The notes below the pieces were generated by a model, which made no database searches, had not been told where the DNA came from, and worked only from the letters and a program-made list of their open reading frames with translations. Shown in pieces: positions 1 to 5,755 of a stretch of DNA of 8,837 nt. The DNA comes from Armatimonadota bacterium (lineage in GTDB: Bacteria > Armatimonadota > UBA5829): NCBI GenBank assembly GCA_023474015.1, contig JAMCYN010000123.1:1-8837 (forward strand). Direction: 5' to 3'. Position 1 is the stretch's first letter. Each line of letters opens with the position of its first letter. Both the position numbers and the translations under genes were made by a program.

Positions 1-45
1 CTTCCGCCCATGCCTGCTTTCACCATTTTCCGTCTGTGTATTCAC
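1..45 (-). CDS. 5' end of a further gene running off the left edge
   Basis: GTG at 45 has a clean GGAGG 5 nt upstream (plus-strand cctcc at 51..55) and opens a frame (MNTQTENGESRHGRK) that stays open to position 1. An in-frame ATG at 57 is an alternative start. Only 15 codons are visible, so no function can be proposed. The continued direction and tight spacing suggest the operon carries on beyond the window. Confidence 0.45.
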   Translation of the reverse strand, partial: MNTQTENGESRHGRK

Positions 46-208
46 CTCGACCTCCATTCTTCGCAGCCATTGTCCCCGCAGCCCGTCGCAAGCAGAATGC
101 AAGTGCCGATAGGTAGGTATTATCTGAAATCGCCCTCTGACGCTCGCAGGATTCCACGCGTGAATTCTGCCGATCTACCAACACCGCACCGGTGTTATTC
201 GAACTCAT
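20..208 (-). CDS. Small ORF of unknown function (doubtful)
   Basis: A 62-codon frame whose ATG overlaps the preceding TGA (ATGA), matching the layout of its neighbours. A GGAG lies more than 10 nt upstream, so the ribosome site is weak. The product (MSSNNTGAVLVDRQNSRVES and onward) has no recognised motif, membrane segment or cysteine pattern, and its last 26 nt would overlap the next start at 45. It may be a short phage protein or only non-coding spacer, and no other candidate explains positions 58..204. Confidence 0.35.
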   Translation of the reverse strand: MSSNNTGAVLVDRQNSRVESCERQRAISDNTYLSALAFCLRRAAGTMAAKNGGRGEYTDGKW

Positions 209-684
209 TCTCGCGTTTTCTCCGGTTTCGGCTGCCGTTCGGCGTTGTTCGCCTCAGCCTTCAGCCTCTCCGCCTCCGCCTTTTCCGCCTCGGCCAGTTG
301 TTCGAGTAGCGACGTCGCCCACTCTGCGGGAGTGGTTTCGTCGCCCCTCGCCTCCGTTCCCTCGCGGGTGATCTTGGTGGCTTTCAGGTCCCTGAGATGC
401 GCGCGCAGCATCCGGTCGAACTTCTCCGCCGCGTCCGCGTCTCCGGCCTCGACGGCACGAGCGAACTTCAGGTAGAGAACTGCCACCAGTTCCACCTGAA
501 GAAAGTCTGAGCTGTTGTTGAACACAAAGTCTTGGTGAAGCTGGTCCACTATCGAGAAGAACAGCGGCTTCTCTTCTTCGGAGAGGAACCGGTTCGCGTA
601 TATGCCGTGCTTCAAGGTGTTCGTGTTACCCGGCTGTCCGCCCTCCCGACGCTCTGTTTCAGTGTTTCGATGAAAGGTTTCCAT
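205..684 (-). CDS. GGQPGN/HGIYA-motif protein, paralogue 2 (terminase-small-subunit-like?)
   Basis: A 159-residue protein starting METFHRNTETERREGG, followed by GGQPGNTNTLKHGIYANRF, a signature frequent at the N-termini of phage terminase-small-subunit-like and related hypothetical proteins. The middle (SSDFLQVELVAVLYLKFARA, EKFDRMLRAHLRDLK) matches paralogue 1. The C-terminus is a long Glu/Ala/Lys helix (AEWATSLLEQLAEAEKAEAE) likely to form a coiled coil and mediate oligomers. I prefer ATG 684 because GGGAGG lies 8 nt upstream and because its N-terminus then aligns in length with paralogue 1. The ATG at 747 would add a Lys-rich 21-residue leader but has a weak site. A DNA-recognition subunit is possible, but no terminase large subunit is visible in the window. 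Confidence 0.75.
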   Translation of the reverse strand: METFHRNTETERREGGQPGNTNTLKHGIYANRFLSEEEKPLFFSIVDQLHQDFVFNNSSDFLQVELVAVLYLKFARAVEAGDADAAEKFDRMLRAHLRDLKATKITREGTEARGDETTPAEWATSLLEQLAEAEKAEAERLKAEANNAERQPKPEKTRE

Positions 685-692
685 GTCTTTAG

Positions 693-698
693 CCTCCC
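693..698 (-). promoter_or_regulatory. GGGAGG ribosome binding site for paralogue 2
   Basis: GGGAGG on the minus strand, 8 nt before ATG 684, is one of the strongest Shine-Dalgarno matches in the window. It favours the 684 start over the ATG at 747. Confidence 0.65.
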
Positions 699-757
699 AT
701 TTGCTGATCTTGATCTTCTTTGGCTTGAGCCGGTCTCTAGGCATCATGGCTTTGTCT

Positions 758-1105
758 CTAGTCGTTTGGTCGGATAGGCTTCTTGCGAGAAAGGCATTTT
801 TCGCCCTTTTTGGCGGTCTTCAAGTCTTTCAGATGACATCGGACCATGCGATCCAGCTTCTCGACGGCGCCCCAATCCCCAGTTTCGTAAGCACGGCCCA
901 GTCTCATAAGAAAGACCGCCACCAGTTCCACCTGGATGAAGTCGGAACTCCTGTTCAATTCAAACTCCCTTTCAAGGTGGGCTATGATGGAATCGAAGAT
1001 CGGCTTTTCATCTTGTTTGAGAAACCTGTCCGCGTAGATTCCATGCCTCAAGGCGATGGTGCTTGCCCGTTCTGCAGTTGTCTCGGTGTTGTTCACGTTG
1101 CTCAT
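758..1105 (-). CDS. Small HGIYA-motif protein, paralogue 1
   Basis: A 115-residue protein with LRHGIYADRFLKQDEKPIF near the N-terminus, then SSDFIQVELVAVFLMRLGRA and EKLDRMVRCHLKDLK. It is a helical, charged protein paralogous to the next gene: about 47 of 83 aligned residues are identical. The KHGxYAxRF signature occurs in many short phage proteins, including terminase-small-subunit-like ones, but this protein lacks the GGQPGN lead-in of its neighbour and is short for a complete terminase subunit. I start at ATG 1105, which has an AAAGGAA site shortly upstream. A GTG at 1153 overlapping the previous stop would add 16 residues. The basic C-terminus (KKGEKCLSRKKPIR) could bind nucleic acid. 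Function is not established. Confidence 0.78.
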   Translation of the reverse strand: MSNVNNTETTAERASTIALRHGIYADRFLKQDEKPIFDSIIAHLEREFELNRSSDFIQVELVAVFLMRLGRAYETGDWGAVEKLDRMVRCHLKDLKTAKKGEKCLSRKKPIRPND

Positions 1106-1149
1106 GGTTTGTGTTCCTTTCTTGTTAGTTGTTTGCGCAAGTCGCACTA

Positions 1150-2073
1150 TCACGCTGTTGCTGTTTGGAAAAGAGACTGCTGGGCAGCCGGTGTTGGTGT
1201 TGCCACGGCCTGGTCATCCGGGAATGGGTAACCATCCGCAGGCACGACGTTTCCACCAAATACACGCTTGACCTGGTGAGCCTGTTTGACCATTTCCAGG
1301 GCGGAGCCGACCATCAGGGTGAGCTCGTCCAGTGTAAACCTCATCTTGCTCGACCACTTGTCCGGCACGGCTACCGAATCATCTCGAATAACGATCACCA
1401 TATCGCCGACAACGGCGGAGTTGATAGCCGCATAGCCCTGGGCAGATAGGAGATGAGCCAGCCGGGCGGATTGGTCGGACGCCTCTGGCGACTGGCCGCG
1501 CGAGACCTGACACCGCAAGTACGCGTCCCAGGCATCGTCCCAGGTCTTTCGGTAGTCGGCGAATGTCTGCTCCGATGGCGGAACGTGGGTCTTGACATTC
1601 GTGGTGCGAACGGCGCGGCGAAGAGTCTCCTCGCCGATATGGGCGGCGGCCCACATGTGAACTGCGTTGAAGCGCTCGCGCAGCGCATCGAATGCGGCAT
1701 CGTCCAGAGTCCCCGCGTCATGCGACTTCCGGGCATTCTCCATGCAGTGACGCAGCCATGCGTAGTAGGACGCGTCAAGCTGCCGGTAGCAGACATCGAG
1801 CATCACCTCATAACCGAACCTGGGATCATCCGCTTCCCAGGAATCGAGGTTCGTCGCAACCATCAGGAAGTGGTACTCCGGGACTATCTCCGGGGAATCG
1901 TCCGATGCGTTCGCTGCGCAAGCGCGAATCTCGGCAAGGATGTCATCCTTGTGTGATCGCACGGCCTCGGCAATATCAGGGGTAACCAGATACTGCGGGT
2001 CAAGCCATAACGTATCGCCTCGGCGGATGCTGGCCCGAATGCCGTGTTTGTTCAGAGTGTTCAGGTATGTCAT
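1150..2073 (-). CDS. Protein with TubC-docking-like N-terminal domain, function unknown
   Basis: A 307-residue soluble protein. Residues about 1-50 (YLNTLNKHGI, then DTLWLDPQYLVTPDIAEAVR and SHKDDILAEIR) resemble the TubC N-terminal docking-like fold: a helix, a short beta hairpin with a basic/aromatic strand, then helices ending in a KxxIL-type motif. In mobile-element proteins this small domain is thought to mediate protein or nucleic-acid contacts. The middle (about 60-215) is acidic, Trp/Tyr-rich and mostly helical, with no catalytic motif I know. The C-terminus has SSKMRFTLDELTLMVG and then a Pro/Ala/Gln-rich tail. The start ATG shares one base with the primase stop (TAATG) and has only a weak GGGGTGG-like site, so expression probably depends on reinitiation after the primase. 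A primase partner role is inferred from that coupling; the gene call is secure. Confidence 0.82.
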   Translation of the reverse strand: MTYLNTLNKHGIRASIRRGDTLWLDPQYLVTPDIAEAVRSHKDDILAEIRACAANASDDSPEIVPEYHFLMVATNLDSWEADDPRFGYEVMLDVCYRQLDASYYAWLRHCMENARKSHDAGTLDDAAFDALRERFNAVHMWAAAHIGEETLRRAVRTTNVKTHVPPSEQTFADYRKTWDDAWDAYLRCQVSRGQSPEASDQSARLAHLLSAQGYAAINSAVVGDMVIVIRDDSVAVPDKWSSKMRFTLDELTLMVGSALEMVKQAHQVKRVFGGNVVPADGYPFPDDQAVATPTPAAQQSLFQTATA

Positions 2074-4664
2074 TAGAATGCCACCCCATTCGACCAGTCG
2101 AGACCATCATCCGTGGGGACATGGTCTCGCGTATTGTTATGTGAACCTTGTGCACCATGTGATGCTATGTCATGTAAGTTACCATCATGTGCGCGTGTGA
2201 GCGCGCATGCGCATGATAGGGACTTTTCAGAACCTGGGGTCACATGGTTCTCATGGTTCACGGTCTCAGACTCCGGATCCTCTGGCCCTTCCGGCTTGCC
2301 GGATACCAGACCGATGCCATGCCAGCACTTGCCCGTCCGGGTCCTGACGCTCTCGCACGTTCCGCGCTCGGATAGTCTCAGGCCAAACCATCGCTGCGAG
2401 AGCGGCTTCTCCCCGTTGTCCTCCGCCCACCGGCAGTAGGCGGAATACAGATCTCTTGCCATAACGGATGCCTGCCGCTCGAACTCACAGCATTCCGCGA
2501 GGAACCCTCCCAGCACGTCCATGTCCTGCTGCAGTTTGCCCGTAGCCAGCTTGATGGCCTTGGCCGCGGGCAGCCCGTCCTTCTGCCAGTCCAGGCACCC
2601 ACGCACAAGCCATGCAAGGATTCCCTCGTATTCGGTCTTGAGCTTCTCTGGAAGAGCTTTGTCCTTGTAGGGGCCTTTGGGCTCTTCCACGTCCCGGAAC
2701 TGCACGCCAAAGGGCACGAGCCTGACGCGCCGCCAGATGCCATGATCCTGCCCCTGGATAACCGGCACATGGTTGCATGCGAGCCACAGCTTGAACACGG
2801 GCACGAACGTAAAGAACTCCTTGTAGAGAAAACGCGCCGTCACCGCATCCTGGCCAGTCAACTCCTTGACCAGAGCCTCCGCAAGACGTCTGCCGGCGCT
2901 TGTTTCGATAGTGCTGACTAACCTCGATCCACGCAGGGCGGCCACGTCGTTGGAGTTATTGGAGTTGTTCTTCTCCACGATGGTATCCGTCGAGGTCTTG
3001 GTCTCGTAGTCGCCGAAGATGTCCCTTAGCGCGCCGACGAACGTCGACTTGCCGTTGGACCCGCACCCGTGCAGGATGAAGAAGACCTGTTCTCGCGTGT
3101 CGCCAGTCAGCGTATAGCCGGAGGCGCTTTGCACAAAGCGGACAAGTTCCTCGTCGCCCTGAAAGATGTCGGCGATGAACTTCTCCCACGTTGGGCAGGT
3201 CGCGCCCGGATCATAGCTGATCTCGCTTATCTTGGAGATAAGGTCGTTCCGGTTGTGCGGACGAAGCTCGCCCGTACGCAGGTCGATGGTGCCGTTGGCG
3301 CAGTTGAACAGCCACGCGTCGGCATCCAGGTCACCCGCCAGTATCGTTACGCTGGGCTCGGAGCGCGCCTGCGCAATCATGGCGACGATGCGCTGATGGT
3401 TGCCGGAGGATATGGCATGGCGCTCGAAGACCCTGGCAAGTTCGAGCGCCGACTCATCGGACGCGGACTCGGCCGACTTGCGCATCGCCACCGCAGACTT
3501 GAGCATGTCATCAACAACTGTCTTTGCCTTGCGGACGATCTCGCCGGTCTCGTCCATCGCCCAGCGCCGACCGTCCCAGCAGAACCACTTCCCAGCGTCA
3601 TGGCTGAAACGGATCGTATCGCCGTGTTTCTTCACCAGTCGCCTGGCGTTACCAAGATCGTTCAGCGGTTCATCGTCCGGGCCGTATGGGACATTGTCAT
3701 CCTTGGAAGACCTGGCACCATCCCTCGACCGTTTCCCGCGCCGTCTGCCCACGTGATCGGAATAGGTCACTTTGACTTTAGCGTTTGCCGCATCAATGGT
3801 CATCTGACCGTATGTCTTCGCGCCGTGACGCTCGTCCCACTTGGGCCTCATCAGTCCCGACTCGCGAAACAGCCTGTCCATCCTGACCGGGTCTTTGTCC
3901 GTCCAATATGCGAGCATGCAGCAAAGCGCCGCATCCGCCGCGCTGTCATCGCCGTTGTAGTCGCCGGTGTTGCCGTTCCAAAGCCTGCGAAACTTCTCTC
4001 CGTTTGGCGCTGACATCGCTTTTTCGATGAGCACAGGGTCGCTCATTCCCACCGGTCGAGCGTTTCTCGTCATTTCCTTGGGCGGCATCTTGTCGAGGTC
4101 GTCGCCGAACACACGCCGGTAGACCTCGGCTACAGCTTGCTCTGCATCGATTATCTGGATAGGCGCGCCCGGAAGAAGCCTGCCGGTGAAGACCACGAGT
4201 CGGCGGTCAGCGTATATCTCGAACTTCGGATGACGCGCGGTCCTGCACCTGGGGCCGGGCTTCGTCGCTCTGGCAACGATGTGTACGCCGGTCCCGGATT
4301 GGCTGAACTCGGCATACGAGCCGGTCTGCTCGATTATCTCCCGCGCCCAATCTTCGATTTTGCCGTCTGTTACTACGTGGTCAAGGTCTATGAACACGTA
4401 AGGATCAGTCTCGGATAGCACGAACCCTATGCCGTTGAACCTGTTCTTGGGTTTGCCGACTGATTCGACGACCTCATCGAATGTGTGCCATGTCGCCGGG
4501 CTATTTGTTTTAGCATTGCCGCGTCCAGCCTTGTCCGTGCGATATGGAATCTTGGTGGGACTGCCGTCGCGGTCTTCGATCCGGTAGCAGACCCACTGCC
4601 GGAGCGCTTTGAGTTCGTCTGGGATGTTGCAGGCCGCTGCTTCCAGAACGTCTCTATCCACCAT
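2073..4664 (-). CDS. Primase-polymerase/SF3 helicase fusion (phage/plasmid D5-P4 type replicase)
   Basis: An 863-residue replication protein combining an archaeo-eukaryotic-type primase with a hexameric superfamily 3 helicase. The N-terminal PrimPol domain (about residues 10-170) has FIDLDH (metal-binding Asp93 and Asp95), SGTGVHIVAR (123-132) and FEIYADRRLVVFTG (148-161). Residues about 208-296 resemble the helix-bundle domain that follows such primases (NrS-1 polymerase type). A D5-N-like region follows, then the SF3 ATPase with Walker A GCGSNGKST (533-541), a Walker B-like LVSTIET, motif C LWLACNH (626-632) and IWRRVR as the likely arginine finger. A winged-helix-like segment (about 737-787) precedes a low-complexity tail (788-863). 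I start at ATG 4664, just after a GGGGGAA purine run. The frame stays open to 4913, but that extension lies entirely inside the nuclease gene. The stop shares one base with the next ATG. It probably primes and unwinds the element's own origin. Confidence 0.93.
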   Translation of the reverse strand: MVDRDVLEAAACNIPDELKALRQWVCYRIEDRDGSPTKIPYRTDKAGRGNAKTNSPATWHTFDEVVESVGKPKNRFNGIGFVLSETDPYVFIDLDHVVTDGKIEDWAREIIEQTGSYAEFSQSGTGVHIVARATKPGPRCRTARHPKFEIYADRRLVVFTGRLLPGAPIQIIDAEQAVAEVYRRVFGDDLDKMPPKEMTRNARPVGMSDPVLIEKAMSAPNGEKFRRLWNGNTGDYNGDDSAADAALCCMLAYWTDKDPVRMDRLFRESGLMRPKWDERHGAKTYGQMTIDAANAKVKVTYSDHVGRRRGKRSRDGARSSKDDNVPYGPDDEPLNDLGNARRLVKKHGDTIRFSHDAGKWFCWDGRRWAMDETGEIVRKAKTVVDDMLKSAVAMRKSAESASDESALELARVFERHAISSGNHQRIVAMIAQARSEPSVTILAGDLDADAWLFNCANGTIDLRTGELRPHNRNDLISKISEISYDPGATCPTWEKFIADIFQGDEELVRFVQSASGYTLTGDTREQVFFILHGCGSNGKSTFVGALRDIFGDYETKTSTDTIVEKNNSNNSNDVAALRGSRLVSTIETSAGRRLAEALVKELTGQDAVTARFLYKEFFTFVPVFKLWLACNHVPVIQGQDHGIWRRVRLVPFGVQFRDVEEPKGPYKDKALPEKLKTEYEGILAWLVRGCLDWQKDGLPAAKAIKLATGKLQQDMDVLGGFLAECCEFERQASVMARDLYSAYCRWAEDNGEKPLSQRWFGLRLSERGTCESVRTRTGKCWHGIGLVSGKPEGPEDPESETVNHENHVTPGSEKSLSCACALTRAHDGNLHDIASHGAQGSHNNTRDHVPTDDGLDWSNGVAF
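2099..2129 (-). repeat. 9-bp perfect hairpin near the end of the primase gene
   Basis: cgagaccat (2099..2107) and atggtctcg (2121..2129) are exact reverse complements separated by 13 nt. In the mRNA this forms a 9-bp stem ending about 26 nt before the downstream ATG at 2073. There is no U-run after it, so it does not look like an intrinsic terminator. It could affect ribosome passage or reinitiation at the primase/next-gene junction. Confidence 0.55.
2141..2261. repeat. Nested, co-centred inverted repeats with 9-nt iterations in the primase 3' coding region
   Basis: The outer arms 2141..2162 and 2240..2261 are imperfect inverted copies matching at 19 of 22 positions: gtgaacc/ggttcac, a 6-nt mismatched part, then accatgtga/tcacatggt. 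The inner arms atcatg+tgcgcg (2184..2195) and cgcgca+catgat (2202..2217, 4-nt bulge at 2208..2211) pair around a 6-nt loop. Both sets are centred at about 2201. Each outer arm consists of degenerate 9-nt units related to gtgaaccat: catggttct then catggttca on the right, gtgaacctt then gtgcaccat then gtgatgcta on the left. The core is nearly unbroken alternating purine-pyrimidine. The element encodes residues about 802-842 of the primase tail. Confidence 0.8.
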
Positions 4665-5238
4665 TCGGCTTCCCCCAGTCTCTGGTTCCCTGCTCTCCAA
4701 ACTCGAATCTGGCTTGTCGTGCGGAAAGATAAGCCTCTCGCAGTTGGTCAGACGCGAGTCCATCTTCATCCTCGTCCAGACAGCACCGACTCCCCATCTG
4801 ACCCAGGTGTTCGATGCTGAGCCTGCCGCATGCGGGACACTGGCACCAGATAAACGGGGCGCTATATCTGCCATCAAGGTAGAACTTAATCGCGTAGGTT
4901 GCCGGCGAGTCAAGCGCCCAATTGCGGGGGCTATCGATGTCGGGGGCCTTTATCGGGCCGAAGAAGACAAAGACCGGATTTCCAGATGCCGCTGCAAGTG
5001 CCGATGCCTTAAGCTTCTCCTGCTTCATGGGCAAGCCCCTCTTGATCTCCACCCAGCACTGTTGGTCGGGCAACCAGAAATCAGGCAGGTACCTTATCCC
5101 GTTACCCAGCTCAAATCCCTCGGGTTCGTATTCGTACGGGACATCAAGGGTGTCGAAGAAGACTGCCCATCGCGCCTCCAGTCTGCTTCGGAATTTGTAG
5201 CCGTTATATTCCGTTTCAATGGCTCGGATTGTCCTCAA
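4654..5238 (-). CDS. PD-(D/E)XK-type nuclease with C-terminal cysteine cluster (TTG start)
   Basis: A predicted metal-dependent DNA endonuclease of a type common in phages and mobile elements. Counting from TTG as residue 1, the conserved pieces are FRSRLEARWAVFFD (Glu21), then YEYEPEGFEL, YLPDFWLP (Asp53) and CWVEIK (Glu64, Lys66), matching the E...D...ExK core of the PD-(D/E)XK fold. A C-terminal cluster with CQCPAC (Cys132, 134, 137) and CysCys152-153 may bind zinc. I chose TTG at 5238 (194 residues) because a GGAGG site lies 7 nt upstream and the start falls 1 nt after the preceding stop. The longer GTG start at 5259 (201 residues) would overlap that gene by 20 nt and has a weaker site. 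The 3' end overlaps the primase start by 11 nt. The fold assignment is good; the substrate (recombination intermediate, host DNA or packaging) is not visible. Confidence 0.85.
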   Translation of the reverse strand: MRTIRAIETEYNGYKFRSRLEARWAVFFDTLDVPYEYEPEGFELGNGIRYLPDFWLPDQQCWVEIKRGLPMKQEKLKASALAAASGNPVFVFFGPIKAPDIDSPRNWALDSPATYAIKFYLDGRYSAPFIWCQCPACGRLSIEHLGQMGSRCCLDEDEDGLASDQLREAYLSARQARFEFGEQGTRDWGKPNGG

Positions 5239-5239
5239 G

Positions 5240-5755
5240 TCACTGCCTCCGTCTGGCACCCGTCTGGCGTTGCTTCCTTCGCGTGAACCTTTTCTGGCAT
5301 GCTTCGGAGCAGAACATCCTGGTAACGCGTTTGAAATCGAACGTGCGCCCGCATTCGAGGCAGACTCCGGCTTGTATATGCAGCACTTGTGGCGAGAGGA
5401 CCCAGGATATTCCAGTTCCGGGATCTCTGTAACGCCAGAGCAATGTCACGTTGCCGGGATGGTGCGAGAACACGAATGCGGGTATGGCAATTACCGAGAT
5501 CGACGAACGAATGCTTTCGGCGGGCACGCACAGCCCGTTCTCCTGAAACCGGCGTTCGATAGCGGCGGCCGTATCCCTAAGAACTGGACAGCCGAAGTAA
5601 TCCCAGATAGGTTGCTCAAGCCGAGGTTCAGCGGTATGAGTTGTCCTGTAGACAAGACACGAGCTGACATCGGGCACCCCGCACGTACCATCAAGTGTGG
5701 CTGCAGGGCATCGTTTCTCGGCTGATGGACAGTAGTTGAAGCATTCAGGGTTCAT
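5240..5755 (-). CDS. Small cysteine-rich protein with C-terminal zinc-finger-like motif
   Basis: A 171-residue protein I do not recognise as a named family. The N-terminus has Cys at residues 5, 9, 16, 25 and 33. The C-terminus has C-x2-C-x13-C-x3-C (Cys132, 135, 149, 153; core CLECGRTF then FCSEACQKRF), which resembles a treble-clef zinc ribbon, followed by a basic tail rich in Arg and Lys that could bind nucleic acid. No signal peptide or membrane segment is apparent. The ATG overlaps the helicase stop (ATGA) and has a strong GGAGG site 6 nt upstream (plus-strand cctcc at 5762..5766), so translation is probably coupled to the helicase. Position between helicase and nuclease suggests a DNA-transaction accessory role, but that is inference. 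The gene itself is well supported; its function is unknown. Confidence 0.8.
   Translation of the reverse strand: MNPECFNYCPSAEKRCPAATLDGTCGVPDVSSCLVYRTTHTAEPRLEQPIWDYFGCPVLRDTAAAIERRFQENGLCVPAESIRSSISVIAIPAFVFSHHPGNVTLLWRYRDPGTGISWVLSPQVLHIQAGVCLECGRTFDFKRVTRMFCSEACQKRFTRRKQRQTGARRRQ
5246..5250 (-). promoter_or_regulatory. GGAGG ribosome binding site deciding a TTG start
   Basis: GGAGG on the minus strand lies 7 nt before TTG at 5238. It sits within the last codons of the preceding gene, whose TGA (5240..5242) is 1 nt from the TTG. It supports TTG over the upstream GTG at 5259. Confidence 0.65.

Noticed and set aside
1133..1140. Palindrome ttgcgcaa in the short spacer before paralogue 1, as an operator
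   Set aside because: It is only 8 bp, with no second copy and no convincing promoter. It is expected by chance.
1453..1956. 167-codon plus-strand frame opposite the TubC-like gene
   Set aside because: It has no motif or ribosome site and sits inside a coupled minus-strand operon.
2141..2261. CRISPR array
   Set aside because: The units are 9 nt, degenerate, in both orientations and lack spacers of regular length. No cas gene is nearby.
3069..4013. 314-codon plus-strand frame opposite the primase
   Set aside because: It is a mirror frame over a firmly identified gene with catalytic motifs. It has no recognisable domain or upstream ribosome site.
4665..4913. N-terminal extension of the primase frame by 83 codons
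   Set aside because: It lies entirely within the nuclease gene in another frame and its peptide looks random. ATG 4664 is followed by family-like sequence.
5219..5725. 168-codon plus-strand frame opposite the cysteine-rich gene
   Set aside because: The minus-strand gene has a strong ribosome site, operon overlap and ordered cysteines. The plus frame has none of these.
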